From: Opeltia flavorubescens
Lineage: Eukaryota > Ascomycota > Lecanoromycetes > Teloschistales > Teloschistaceae
Assembly: GCA_000442125.1 (NCBI GenBank)
Contig: KE546982.1
Location: 406,608 to 470,607 of the forward strand
Length of the DNA: 64,000 nucleotides
Direction of reading: 5' to 3'
Below, in pieces: positions 21,956 through 34,552 of this stretch (positions are counted from its first letter, which is position 1; every line of letters starts with the position of its first letter). The position numbers and the translations under genes are program-made. The notes beneath the pieces were generated by a model. It saw nothing but the letters and a program-made list of their open reading frames with translations. It made no database searches and was not told where the DNA came from.

Positions 21956-23380
21956 CTATCCCAGGTTTGTAGGCTTGAATTCCGAAACCGACTGTGGAAC
22001 ATAACCGGGAGGAAAGGTATCCCCATGCATTCGCCATGCTCGAAAAAAAACCCAACACTTGATCAGATCGTAGTGGTACATTTCTCGAGTACCGTAGAGC
22101 TGAATGACTTTACCGCGCAGGGTCTGTCTTTCACGACAGCGACGCTCGTATCGTAAGATTGCTTTTCCGATGAGATTATCGGAACGGTAGTACAGAGAGT
22201 CGTAATGGATGTAATCACCTAAGCTCCATCGCTTGTCTAGGTAAAGGCCGTTCGTTTCCCACAGGGCAATCGTAGCCCTGATATTGCATGGGCCCAATGG
22301 TGGCTGACTCAGCCTAGAAGGCTCTCCCGTTGCAACGTAGGATTGATCAATGAAAGATGCCGTCGTGAGCCAGGAGTGGATCGGATTCATTGTGGGTGTC
22401 TCCAGCTCTGCAGTAAGTTCTCCAACTTTATCAGCCACGGGCAAGTTGTGGTCATTGTCAAAGCTGCCCGAGCATATCCCGTCATCCCAGCCAAGTTCTT
22501 TAGGTTTGGTCATAGTGCTGAAAATAGCGGATGAACAATCGGTCGCTATCGGTTCAGTACCAACGTCGCTGTCGAAAGAGCCCTGACTTTCGACCTAGAG
22601 ACGCTTAATTTATAATGAAGCTGCTAATCCTGCTGCTTTACTTACATCACTTGGATCCAGCACTGGATCTCCCCAGTCATCATCGCTCAATTCATTGTCA
22701 GATGGTAGCGACTGCCTTGAGATGACCGACGCATGTGGGTATTGAATCACTTCGTCCTGGATTAGGTCAGCTTACATTCAACAAGACGACTTAATTTACT
22801 GACGCTCGTTGACTGCGCACTCGGGGATCGTTGAAGGCATAGATCAATATCTATATGTAGGTCGGACAGAAGATCGATTTCGGGCAGTGGTGAGAAGGTA
22901 ATATTCTTCTTTGGCTCGGTACTTGGTAGGAGAGAAATGGGTTCATCATAATCGAAGACCGTTGTAATGACGCATTTGAATTGGTTGAAGTCCTTAACGT
23001 TACCGTTTGCCTTGACTGGATTGATCGGTCCACTTAGATTGTTAGCTTTGTCGTCTTGTGGGCGTGGAATATATATGCTGAAAGGATGGTAAATACCGAT
23101 AGATTGAAGAGCAGCACCGGTACAGCAGGAGCAAAGGTATAATCACTCCTGACAGGACAAACAACACGGTTTCTCTCCACTCCGGTGGCTCGAGAGAGTC
23201 TTTGGAGTGAGATGATATATGTACGAAGCCATGCAGTTGGAGTAAATATAACACTGCCACAGAAGCGACGTTGAGGAGAAACACAGAGCTGAGTACTCTT
23301 ATCGAGTAAAAGATAACGAGCGAGCGGAGGGACATGGTAGACTGAGCTTTAAATATTATCAACCCGGAACGGGCCTTCAT
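21956..23380 (-). CDS. Four-exon membrane-anchored hypothetical protein
   Basis: Exons 23380-23118, 23077-22804, 22756-22646 and 22594-21956 join in frame through introns of 40, 47, 51 nt, the last two with clear signals (GTCAGT..CCAG, GTAAGT..CTAG). Starts at 23380 (MKARSGL) or 23335 (MSLRSLV). The product has about 413-428 residues. Two membrane segments lie near the N-terminus (VFLLNVASVAVLYLLQL and VLFVLSGVIIPLLLLY). The middle is acidic and Ser-rich with short motifs such as SDNELSDDDWGDP. The C-terminus is basic and aromatic (YERRCRERQTLRGKVIQLYG, DLIKCWVFFRAWRMHG). The first intron is very short, so that join is the weakest. I do not recognise the family; single-pass or hairpin anchoring with a cytosolic tail is inferred. 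Confidence 0.72.
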
Positions 23381-25419
23381 CCAACTGGATGGATGGTGCG
23401 ATTTGTAGCGATCCTTTTCGATATAGGTGCCAAGAGAGGTCCTACGCGAGGCGCCGCTCCCGCGTCCTACTCGTACTCGTGTGAGGACTTGCTTTCAATA
23501 TAGGATTCTGCATTATACACTCTGTGAATCAATTATCGCGCTCACAAGCTTTCAGCTCTTGAGGTTAAGGGATATACCAGAGATCAAAGCACCCTAAGTA
23601 TTTTCCAATACCAATCTCTACGCTGGCGGGTTTTCAGTCTTGGTATTGTATGCGGTCGGATCTCATCATAATAGAATGTCGATGGTCTGGACGATAGGAC
23701 TCTGGGCGCTCCCACTCATAAGTTTGAAATAGAGTCTAGGCACTATCTATGTAATCTAGGAAGTAGTGTCAGTGTCACCCTATATCTTGCGGGTCGTAGA
23801 TTTGACTGCAACGGGGAATTTGAGTATCCGTCGCATCCCAACACCCCTAAAGAGTGAAGATGCAATCTAGCCTACGAACAGAGGGTGGAGAGGATGACGC
23901 ATGCCTTTCTTAAAGCTGGATTCCTCTGCTACCCGCCGTAGCCACAACATCTTGATAGACGGTTGGCAAGTCCGCTTTTGTAAAGATTGTTTTTTTCAAA
24001 TTTAAATAACTAGTAGATACATTTCGGTCGTATAGCTTTCGCGGGATCGCATTGCGGAAAGGGGTTTACGCCGCGTGATCAGGCTTCACGAAAGTTTGAT
24101 GACGTGTAAAGGGGCTGTGGGTCCGTCCGATAGTCTCTGTCAGCCTGGCTTCCTACCAGTGTCTGCCGGCTCTGCTGCCTAAAAGCTTGTATCTGGATCG
24201 GACTCTGTTTCGTCGCTCGCATTACCGTAAGAAAAGTCTCATCGGTGTAGGTTTGTCAAGAAGCCATTTTGAGAGAAGAAGAGGAGTAGTAGAAGTAGCT
24301 AGCCGATAAAGTGCAGATCAAGGAGTGGATGTAGACAAAGGATGCTAACTAATGAAAGAAGAAGAAAGAAAAGGAAAGCGATGGAAATCACTAAAAAATC
24401 GCGTGCCCTTATTCTTCACTTTTCTGTTTCCCTATGATAACTGCTCCATCATCGCCAATGATTTTCTTCCCACAAGGCGCGTATCGTTTAATTTATATTA
24501 ATTGTATTGTATCAATTTTGGGGAAGAAAAGTTTCATTCTGGATGATCGACCTTACGACGAGATGACAGAGAATTTTCAAGATAATTGATCAGGATGATT
24601 TAGTTAACAAATCTTAATCCTCAATGTACTGGAATCTACCTACGCTCTAAGTATCGTCAAAGTTCTTTTGAATCATCCAACATTGAAATCAGCGCAGATC
24701 TATCAGGGGACGAAGCCGTATTTCACAACTTTCTCCCAGACCGGCGCAACATGGGCTGACTGGGCAAAGTCCGAGAAGGAGGAGCTGCTCGCGGAGGTCC
24801 TTGTTGTTTCCCAGGAGGTCTTGGCCCGATTCGTGAAAACTGGTCGCCAGCCAAGCTGATCGATGTCCTTCGGAGTTATCGAGATCCCCGGTCAGTCACA
24901 ATTAGACAGAAATCACTCGAGCAATTAAAGCCACTGTCAGGGATTTTGATGAAAAATGCCACCACATCATCAAACGAGACCGAGTGTAGGTACATAAAGG
25001 CGCAAGCGGCGAACACTGCCAAAGATCTGCGCAAGGAGCCAGTAGCTTCGGCAATGGGCATGGTTCTGGCAACGATCTGCTTGACTCCGTTCTTTCATCA
25101 GTTGTGACGAGCGGTCGCTCCAACAACAGAACGGGCCAAGGAACGTCGTGAGGTGGGCCGGGATTGGAATTAGCGCCGAGCGCATGAGGTGGAGAGTGAT
25201 CATCACGAGGGTGAGGAGAGTTAAGAGGACATGGATGACGATGGGAAGAAACGTTGGTAGGTGGAGAATAAGGATGGAGCGGGTGGAAAGGAAGACTCGG
25301 AGGAAGAATGTACCGGTATCGATGAGGATGAATTATCACCAGGTATACACAGCTGGCGTTCCACACGTATTCTTCCATTACAGGAATTAAATACAAAGTC
25401 TCCACTTGTTCGGAAGAGT
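23381..25419. other. About 2 kb largely non-coding
   Basis: 23.4-24.6 kb has no sustained frame and AT-rich patches near 24.0 and 24.5 kb. A plus-strand piece at 24668-24859 (WADWAKSEKEELLAEVLVV) reads like a helix fragment ending in TGA. 24.9-25.4 kb has overlapping frames on both strands without a domain. Confidence 0.4.
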
Positions 25420-27215
25420 CTACCAAGGCCCACTAGGAGTATAGTCCCCATCAGCTGGGTCTTCTATCTCGCTCCCGCTATTCCACTCTGATGAAACCGA
25501 GCTTGTAGGAGTATGGATTATCTTCTGGTTAGGATCCCACTTCTTAGGATTGAGTTTTGCTTGGATGGCTCGTGCCATCTCCGCTATTTTCTCCCGAACT
25601 GCTATAACAGCTTTAGGGTGCATTGAGCTGAGGGCGATAGTCACGGAGGGATCGTCCATGGTCGACGGGTCTTGCTCCCAGTTGTCCGGGCATACTTCCG
25701 ATGCCGAGATCGTAAAGCTTTTTGGGTTTTCGACCGAAGAAATGTCCTCTTGTTCAAGCACAATTTCTTGCTGGATTTGAAAGGCGTTGGGATTCTGGAT
25801 AGATGGAATTGACTCCTTCCGCAATCTCATAACGGAGAACACGATCCGGTACTGGTTTAAGGGATCGGTGATCACCTCAAGCCAGCAGATTATCTTGATT
25901 TTGGTCTCACTGTATTGCGCCCATCTATGGATTTTAGTCCGCAGATGCTTTGTTGTCTCTCCGTCGCGCACTTCGAGCACAATGAAGGGGTACTCCGCTC
26001 CTTTTATCTTAAACGATTCGTCCGGCTCTTGACCGAAGTTGCGACGATCATCTGGCGGAACCAGGCCTTGTCCTAGCAGAAGCATCAGCTATGTTATTAC
26101 TATCACTCGGAAAATAAGATCACTCAACTCGTCGCGCCAAACGGAACAATGACAAGCGGTTGCCCCTGGAACATCCATCCGGCGCCGTTGACTTTGGTAT
26201 CAATCCATTCTCCGCAAGTTTTTGCAATCTCATGCGCCGCTCCCACCATTTCCACAAGGACACCTGACACAGGATGTGTGTGACCTGAGAGTTCTACTGA
26301 TTCTCGGAAACTGACCACCGTTCGCTTTGCCTCGGTTTGATGGATGAGGTGACAAAGCTTCTTGTACCAGGGCCTGGATGCAGGAACAAAGAAAGTGGTT
26401 GGGTTGAATTGATACACGGGTAATGCGAGTGCTCTACCCGGATTTGTTAGCCCTTACGAAATTGAGTCACAGTGGATTTGTATATCGAACCTAGTCTGAG
26501 GGTTTAAGTCCCAGCGTCTGCATACAGCGTATGTGGCGTTGACAGCTTGGATGAAGTATTCTTTTCGAGTCCTAGGACACTCTGGCGATCTCGATGGCTT
26601 GGCTACACGACGGTTCTGGGGACTTGGAAGGCTTGAAATCTGGCTGGAGGTTTCGAAGCACGTCCGTTCAGTGGCTGGGTGAGCGAAGACGTCTTCTACG
26701 GGTGCTGCTGACTGGATGTCTGGGGAAGGTGTTGCTGATTGCGTGTCTGGGAGAGGTGCTTCTGCTTTTGTGTCTAGGAAAGGTGCTATTGATTGCGTGT
26801 CTTCTGGGGGAGGTACCGCTGATTGCGTGTCTGAGTGAGGCGCTCCTAACTGTGTGTCTGAGAGAGGTGTTGCTGACTGTGTATCTAAGAGACTTGTTGC
26901 TGATTGCGTGTCAGAGAGAAGTGTTGCTACTGGCGTGTCTAGGAAAGGTGCTATTGATTGCGTGTCTAGGAGAGCTTCTGCTGATTGCTTGTCTGATAGT
27001 GGTGCTGCTTGTGTAATCGGAAGCTTCAGTAATTCCGACGGCTCTGCCTCACCATCATACTCGGGGACTGAAAGGCAGGAGCTCAGGTGGGAACTTTCAT
27101 GATGTGGTGAGAGTGCAATGGGGCGAGCAGTGGATTCCTCGTGTTGTGATAAAAGCGCAGTGAGAGGAGATGGTGCTTGTGCGATTGTTGTGGAGGCCTG
27201 CCGATAGGAAGCCAT
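25420..27215 (-). CDS. Three-exon protein: decapeptide repeats plus fungal PD-(D/E)XK-like (Uma2-type) domain
   Basis: Exons 27215-26458, 26373-26129 and 26072-25420 join in frame through introns of 84 nt (GTAAGG..ATCCAG) and 56 nt (GTTGAG..TGCTAG), giving about 551 residues. Residues about 85-175 are imperfect 10-residue repeats around DTQSA. From about 250 on is a globular domain: WYKKLCHLIHQTEAKR, then EWIDTKVNGAGWMFQGQPLV, then the signature GQEPDESFKIKG and YPFIVLEVRDGETTKHL, with a strand TKIKIICWLEV. The P-D-x-S-F and I-V-L-E-V elements match the Asp and Glu of the restriction-endonuclease-like fold seen in many multicopy fungal proteins. The usual Lys of E-x-K is not present in this spot, as is common in that family. 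Nuclease activity is unproven. The C-terminus is acidic. Confidence 0.75.
26700..27011 (-). repeat. 30-bp coding minisatellite, about ten imperfect copies
   Basis: A 30-bp unit (consensus around gattgcgtgtctgggagaggtgctgct on the plus strand) repeats without breaking the frame, encoding variants of L-x-DTQSAxP. Copies differ by several bases and one copy is a residue longer, so the array is not freshly homogenised. It forms the N-terminal low-complexity region of the gene at 25.4-27.2 kb. Confidence 0.85.
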
Positions 27216-29989
27216 GATCGTAGGGCTACAGTGACAAGTTGAGGCAATGCTTCACTGGAGACTTGTTGGTGAAGTCACCAGGGCTGTATCAGAAAAGTAA
27301 TGGAAACCGGGTGGCAAAGTAATCGGTCTACGTTTTTAAGTCATCACTACCAAGGCTAATACACGGCAGTATCAGTCGTCCACGTCATATGATTGGGCGT
27401 GCTGTAACTTGATCTTCGTATGTCTGTACTCGATTATATTTCCAAGATACGATATCGGGATGGAGTAGAGGGGTACTTTGCGGGGAGCGCGCCAAGACTT
27501 GTACACGCGCGGCTCGAAGATGTTTGCGACTTCCGCAAAAGTCTCGACAGAGCAGCGTGTTCTTCCATCAAGCTCCTGCCTACTCAATCTTCATTGCTCC
27601 GACATGTCTTGCTATGTTAGCTTCAGCAGAGCTATAATCTTTCCGATCGTCGTTGTCTAGGAAAGCGCCTAATGTCGGTGTTCCGAAATTGAGATTCACC
27701 ATTTTGAATTTGAGTCAAGGGCCAGGTAGTCTGAGAACGAGCCATCTCCCCTTCAACTTGATAAACATTCATGTTAAGGAATAATGCACTTTAATCGAAA
27801 TGTTTGGAGGAATGGTCGACTTTCATTTAGTAATCTCCTACGTGTTGGCTTGGAATTTTCCTTCAATTGATACTCGGGAGGAACAACGATCTTGTTCCTT
27901 ATGGCTACCTTCTTCCATCTCTAGGCAAGCGACCGGAGGAAAACTTCATGTAGTGGTCTCGGTGGCTTCGTACCGGAAGATTCAACTTTAAGAGGGATCT
28001 TACAGCTGAACCAACTTTCGACAGGAATAGCGAGATATTCAAGACCTTCATGGTGATTTCAAAACATCAAGCTCAGCTATCACTTAGCGCCCGACCGCAT
28101 TGAAAGAAGCATGATCCGTATTACAGAGGTTTGGATATAGCTTTACAGTAAGTCAGGTCTGTTAAGCTTCAGTCCGATGTCTTGATACTTCTAACCTTCT
28201 TTCAACCCTCGCCCCAGGCCACCGCGATGCAACTGAATCATCCTCCAATGGTCATTCAAGGAAGCAGTTCCCATCGGAGTTCAGTACTATTCAGCCCACA
28301 CGCAGTCGTACCCTGTACCCTTGTACCATCCCGTGACGCCTTCACTTCGCCAATCACATCGCGTCATGCCACCTCTTTCTCGCCCCAAATTCCTTTCCAG
28401 CTCACCACGAGGTAACGAGCCAGTCTCCGTGCGATGTTATAAAACTCTCCCTGGCCGGAGTTTCCGATTCGGACGGTGCGATTTGGCAGATCGGAAGAGA
28501 TCTTGCAACGAAGACTGTGCGCAGGTGTGTGGGAGAGCAGAGAACACTCGGTCTCACAGCAAAAGCCCTTACATCGTTACGGCACCAATTGCACCAATTG
28601 GAAATCAGGTACGCTGTGTGACGGGGCCCAATACTGGATTGAATTAGTCCATGATCCCGGTCAACCGTTGAGGATCCACGCCACCCTCCTCCAGCAATGA
28701 ACGCCATCCCCTGAGAGCCTTGAGGTGCAATTCCACAGTCACGACATTCTTTCTTGGGGCGTGACTCTCTGTCGGTCATGTCAGCGGGATCTCGTGCGGC
28801 TGAACTTTGTGCGACCCACATGCCTACCAGATTTGGACCGCACCTTATCTGTGCGTCTGCTGGTACCGGATACACCAGGCTTCGGCAGTGTATCCGATGT
28901 GGCCACACTGGTAGCTGACCTGAGTTCTGCCATACATGCTGTGCGCATACCGTACCATACATTTTCTGAGCACGAGTATGTGAATGGTGGATCAGCTCAA
29001 CCCCCCTCCCCCCCTCTCCCCCAATTTTGTCCATTTGGACTTACTCTGAGGCTGTATACGTTCCACATGAGCGATCTTATTATTCTGACCTGATATCGTG
29101 AAGAGTAGACCTCAGCCAATCATTGCGGGAGATGCAAGCTTCCAGCCCGTGCCCGGGTCTGCGACATACCTTTAGTAGAGAATCGAAGCGCCATGTTCCT
29201 CCTGGGACATATCACCGATTGATCCAGATCTGAAATCAATTATCCAAGTAATCAAGATGTTGCGAAGAGACGCCGATCACAAGGTTGTAAATGTATTGTG
29301 GGTCGTAGGATTGAGAAGAAGGATTTACATGTTGTCCGAGAATGCTTTTATATATTGCTTTAGCCGCCTTCTCCATTATCTCTTACATTCGAAAAGTACC
29401 TGTAAAGGGATCCCACGTTCGACGATTCGTGGTCGAAGATCTCTAGAGCAACCATTTAGTCCGTAAGAAATACAATATATCGCATCGACGATAAGCAGGT
29501 GACCAACTACAGGAACTAGGTCGGAGACGCTACACAGGATACAGAACTTGGGAAACTTCCTTCTAATTGCAGCAGAGGTCGGTAACAGAATTCCTACACT
29601 AAAGGGGTAAGTTCTGCTTAGCCGGCCTCACCAGTTTCCATCTCTACTGGGACCGCCCAGAACTTCTGCAAATTGTATGATCACTCAAACCCGTCTAACA
29701 ATGATTCCCCTTCATGCTTTGTACTTTTCACGTGGAAATGGTGATTCATCAAAGAGCGCTTGTCTGTGGATTTGATGGGGTTGCCAAGTCCTCTGTAGAG
29801 AGAACTTGTGTCATTGGTCCTCGAGCCTTCACTGTGGCTGGAAGCTACCTCGCCGGTCGATAAAACAAGCTCAGCTGCGGTGACCGAGGTTTATCCGGTG
29901 TGTTCTCTGCCAAGGTGAATGAATATATACATATTCTGATCCACTTGCGACGCTGCTAAATACTTTTCATCGTCAATTATCTTCACGAA
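27216..29989. other. No recognised gene in about 2.8 kb
   Basis: The area 28.2-29.1 kb is open in several frames on both strands (minus 29034-28402 for 210 codons; plus 28725-29093) with higher GC, but neither strand shows a domain and the frames mask each other. A C-rich run occurs near 29008-29032. 29.1-30.0 kb shows nothing. Confidence 0.35.
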
Positions 29990-31327
29990 TTGTATTATGG
30001 CTCGCGAAAGGCCCCTCACGCGGCAGCCAATGACCTTGAAAGAAGCTTCTTGGAATCACGCCGTCCATCGTTAGATATCGAGTTTGGAATCAGAGAGACT
30101 TGCCGGATTGACCCACCCGCCTCAGCTTACAAAATTGACAAATTGTATATGTTTGCTTCCTTCACAACACCCATAACTTCAGCCAAAGTTCAGGCGATTC
30201 AACGAGCCTGTATTGAAGCTCGTCGATGATACGCCTTTCACTGAGAGATATATACTACCATCCTTCTCAGAAAACCGAGAACGATTTTGTATTCCACATC
30301 TGTGCTAGCCAGGGAGAAGCTTCATCGATCAACGTCTGGGAATCGCTGATGGCTAGCAGCGTCTCGCATTGGCAACTTGTCTTCGAATCAGACAGGGTTC
30401 GGTAACGAGAGCATAACTTCCTCGATGAGGATCTTGACCAGTGACCAATTCAATCACAAGCCAGTTTACGATTACGGAAGTCCAGAAGGCGCAGAGGGCA
30501 AAAGAACTTCAATGGAATATATTTGCGTCGCTGCTGTCTTCCCACTTCTGATAGGTGAGTCTCGTGCCCTCCTCAACCCGGGACTACCTGCGGACTTGCA
30601 GCCATTCAATTTAGGAATTTGCCGATGACTAGTTTCGATGGGAAGAGCCCTTTCACCCTGTCCAAGACCCTCTTAAAGGCCTGAACACTAAGAAAGAGGT
30701 TGGCCTCTCGGATACGAAAGTTGATTTGGGCTTTGGTATCAACTCGAAAGAAGCTGATCTGATCCTGCCAAGGGTCTGAACGAACGTGCAAAACTAGATT
30801 TGGACAGCGGGCTGTATTGGCCGTTGCTTTGCCCTCGACGGAAGTCAAGGGCCCCGATGAACCCACTGCGCACGCAGTCCCATAATGGTTTCGACGAGCC
30901 GTCACGAAAGTGCGTATGAGTTAGGAAACCCGGCTTGAGCTGGTATCCGCTAGTCACGCTCGGCACAGGCTGAGACACCTAAGTTTTTATGATCGCTTGG
31001 AAGCAAGGGTATTGTGGGGGCTTCGATTATTAGCGTGAGATCGTGCCTGGAGGCGAGGCCGATCATTTGCGTCGTCTTGAATCATACGCACTGCGAAGAG
31101 CTGGCGACATCAAGCACTTTCAACGGGACCTACATAACATCTCAGATTGGAGGCTTGACCCGAGGAAGAATGCCGGTGTTGAGGACATGGTAAGGGATAT
31201 GGCTACTCAAGAGGCAGCTGCTAAAGAAGCAGGAGAAGCGGCTAAGGGCAAGGCAAAAGATGGGTTGAAGGAAATGCTCGGCGGATGGTACGAAGACCAG
31301 AAGCAATATGATACGCGAAAGACTTAA
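29990..31327 (+). pseudogene. Possible decayed multi-exon gene
   Basis: Coding-like pieces follow each other on the plus strand. 30377-30628 includes PVYDYGSPEGAEGKR before a GTGAGT site. After an acceptor at about 30614 comes EEPFHPVQDPLKGLN and VDLGFGINSKEADLILP, in a frame with an in-frame TAG near 30632. After a TAG-type acceptor at about 31033 comes an Ala/Lys-rich helical C-terminus (SYALRRAGDIKHFQRDL, TQEAAAKEAGEAAKGKAKDG) ending at 31327. The pieces do not join without a stop or phase clash. No domain recognised. Confidence 0.35.
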
Positions 31328-32413
31328 CACCCAGAATAGCGGCACCGCAGGGAGAACGTTTGTCGTAACTTTTCTTTTCGACATAATATTCTGTACAGTA
31401 TAGTCACAACGAGATGCTTCCAAACAGCAAAATACATCTATAGTCAACCCTCCTCAAGCCTGTTGGCTTACCTGCGCCTGATTCGAATGCAGCATTGTCA
31501 GCCGAAGCTACCATCGTACCATCGTGAATCCGTGATAGAGTTTCTCTGGAACTATGCCCGCTTATCAGCTACTGAAACCCACAAAGTTTGAGCTCACGAG
31601 TGTAGGTACCCTGAAAAAAACTCTCCGACCTTCGTGACATTCAGTTGTAGGAGGTTGTTGGGCTAGTCGAGAAGTCTGCCCCTCTCTTGAGTCGCTGCAC
31701 TCTAATGGAAGGATAGCCACGCTGACGACTGTCTCGGTAAATACTATGACCACGGCTTCAGGCTTTCCACCTTTTGTCACGCACCTTGAATATCAAACGT
31801 AGGACTGAGAGAGTCGCAACATAGGAAGCGGTCGGTGTTCTCTAGATCCCTCTTACCATGGTCTATCATGGCCTTCTCGATCTGTGACGACAGAGAGCGA
31901 AAATGGCTCTCATTTCTCTCTGGGACTGAGCGTTGCTTCCCTTAGACGAGCTAGGGTGTCCGGGGATAGCGACTCGACCGTACTTGTTCGGTCTTTTGTA
32001 GGAAACGTAGTATGTTTAGGAGTGGAATCTAGATACTTTGACTCTTGTGATAAGTCCAATGATGATGTATGCAATAGCAACAATAGACAGGCCCGTTGAG
32101 TAGTCTTCCGCAAAACATCGAGTTTGGAGGCAGAGGCTGTTCGGACGACGCGCGTCTTTCCTAAAGAGGGTTAGCTCAGCCTGCAGATCTTTGGAGGTAA
32201 ACGCGAGGTCGGGTAGCTGTTGCCCTGGGAAACAGCTGAGGCATATCCTCGGCTTTTGGCACTTTGGCTCGCAACANCTCACAGCCGCGTCCTTCACGAC
32301 CGATCCAAGCAGCAACCTACTTTTCGCTAGCCCTGGAAAGCTATCACGCCCAGCAATTACACACGTCCTACTTGACTGCCTATTCGCATCGCTCTTCAGT
32401 CCCGAGTCATTTC
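31328..32413. other. Intergenic, nothing recognised
   Basis: Short frames only; one N at 32277. The last part is the presumed promoter of the plus-strand gene that follows. Confidence 0.45.
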
Positions 32414-34096
32414 ATGGCCACTCTTCCAAAGCTTCACCAGTTCACCTCACTGAAGTCTTGCCGCGGAGGGGAAGCGTTCGCTACCAATCGCCAGGAGCTT
32501 CAGCCATCGCTCACGCCCTCTACAGCATCCGACGGTGTCTCCAGTCCTTCCCCGACTAACCCTCGGATTCAGTCCTCGACCGCTCAACTTTCCTTTGCTC
32601 AGCCAGAGCTGAATCCATCTTCCTCCACGTTCCACAGTCTCGCGGTCCAGGCCTGGATAGACCAGACACTCCCGCCTGCAGGCGACTCATTACGTGAGCT
32701 GAGGACGGCTACATCCGACAAGCAGGGCAGTTCCCTCAAGCGAAAGCGCAGCACTTCAGCGCCTTCACATCCAGTCGAACCCAGTCTCACCATCCCTCTC
32801 ACAAGCACAGCATTGAAGCAACATCTCACCATAACCATGTCATCGGACCCATCTACCTCGCATGAAGTAAGCACATCCAAGTACGCCCACATTTGCAGTG
32901 CACCTTGCTGACCAACGCAGCGACTATTCACCCCTTCCCGGTCTACCCAAACTACCGACTCCTCCCTCCATACCCCCCCTGCCACTAAGCCTTCCTCGAG
33001 CCACGATACTGTGCGCAGGTACATGGAGCAGCATCGAATGTTCATCGCCCAATATGATCTTGCAAAAGAAGCGCCCGGGTTCCATCATCTTGTCAACAGC
33101 ATCGTTAGGACGGAAAGACCCTCGGGCCGGAAACCGGAGTCGGAAAGGAAGTTCCGCAACAGGGCAGAGAGGCTGGGACCGCACAACGAAGCTACAATGC
33201 TCGCTAGGATTCTGCCACTCGTTATCAAGGAAGGGCGCACAGTACCTGTGCAAGGTCCAATCACGGATCAGGAGAATTCTACGCGTGATATGCTTGACGG
33301 CTTGTGGGAAGACTTCGACGACTCGGGTCTGGATTGGACTGTCGATAGAGAATTCCATCGTACGTATGTACCGAACGCATACGAGAACATTGGCTACGGT
33401 GAACAAATCGCGACTGCTCTCGCAAAGGAGCGCGGCATGAAGAACCCTAAGCCTGATCGGGCCTTTGGTCTAGCCATCAATGATCTCCCGCGTCCCGAAG
33501 GGGACGCTCTTCTCCGCGACGAGACATCAGCATTCTTAGACGCAGTTCCCGGCTTACAACACGTCTTCTTCCTTGTTGAAGGCGTTTCTAGCTCCGGTGA
33601 CCTCAATAAGGCTAAGCATCAGGCTTGTCGTGGAGGGACTGTGATCGTAATCGTTCAACGTCACCTCCTAGCAGCGACAAATCAGCTATCATTGGATGAC
33701 GGGCCCGATCGCAAGACTTTTGTTTATACAGCAACCATTGACGACCATACTATGTCCTTCTGGGTCAACTTCGCGGTTGTTCGAACTTTGACAACGGGTC
33801 AAAAGTACGTTACTTACCACATGGAGCATGTCTACACATGTGCCTTGCTGTCGGACGACGCGGAGCTTCTGTTAAGGCGTGCTTGCCATAACATCCTCGA
33901 CTGGGGCGTTCGGACCCGCCGCCCAATGCTCGAAAGCCGGTGCGCCAAGATGTACGAATTTGACCGGCTTGCGATGAAGGCGGACATTGAAAGATTGCGC
34001 GCTCAGGCAGCAGACGCAGCGGTGGAGAAGGAGCAGGAGGCGCAATCTAGGAAGGTTAAAAAGCCTAAGCTTGCCCCAGGGAAAGTCAGTAAGTGA
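32414..34096 (+). CDS. DUF7924-type PD-(D/E)XK-like fungal protein
   Basis: Exon 1 32414-32866 starts at ATG (MATLPKLHQFTSL). A 54-nt intron (32867-32920, GTAAGC..ACGCAG) keeps phase 0 to exon 2 32921-34096. The product has about 542 residues. The first 200 are Ser/Thr/Pro-rich with a basic patch (KRKRST). The globular part contains the DUF7924 hallmarks: NPKPDRAFGLAINDLP, then HVFFLVEGVSSSGDLNKAKH, QACRGGTVIVIVQR, and FWVNFAVVRT. DUF7924 is a fungal-specific nuclease-fold family. In many members the E-x-K-like core reads VEAK or VEGK; here it is VEGVS, so the Lys is absent and catalysis is doubtful. The C-terminus is a coiled coil with a basic end (KVKKPKLAPGK). Family assignment is from remembered motifs. 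Confidence 0.8.
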
Positions 34097-34552
34097 ATTT
34101 CAAACGTGGCAAGGATTCCGACCAATGATGGAGCGATTGAACGAGAGAAGAAGGCCCGTAGGGAAAGCCGTTCATCTAGTCCATTAGGACGTCTGGAGGA
34201 GCACTGGGGTACTAAAGACAAATACTTCTCAACATCCTTAACCATGGATGAAATCTGTGTCCTAGTAATGATGACCACAGCAGCTTACGATACCTTTGCT
34301 AGTAGTATACTAGCCGATCACTACAAAAGCATACGCTACAGACCGAATGCTATTGACTTGCTTTTCTTACACATCGTGACCTCAAGCAATTCAGGCCAGA
34401 CCTTTGATTCATTGATCTGCTAAACAAGCAACTGAAAATAGGTTCTCTCTAGAATACATTCTAGGCAGACAAGAATCGAATCTGCAAATTGGTCGAAATG
34501 AATGTGAATGTTAGAATCTCATGTGTTCTACACACATGAGCATCGAAGAAAA

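Noticed and set aside
26594-27016. Leu-rich plus-strand frame
   Set aside because: It is the antisense of the DTQSA repeat; the minus strand joins three exons in frame and carries the domain.
29008-29032. C-rich run as a repeat or telomere-like element
   Set aside because: Too short and irregular; no unit is repeated.
28402-29034. 210-codon minus-strand frame as a gene
   Set aside because: It lacks an ATG near its start, overlaps equally open plus-strand frames, and its Trp/Cys/Arg-rich composition is typical of a shadow frame in GC-richer DNA.
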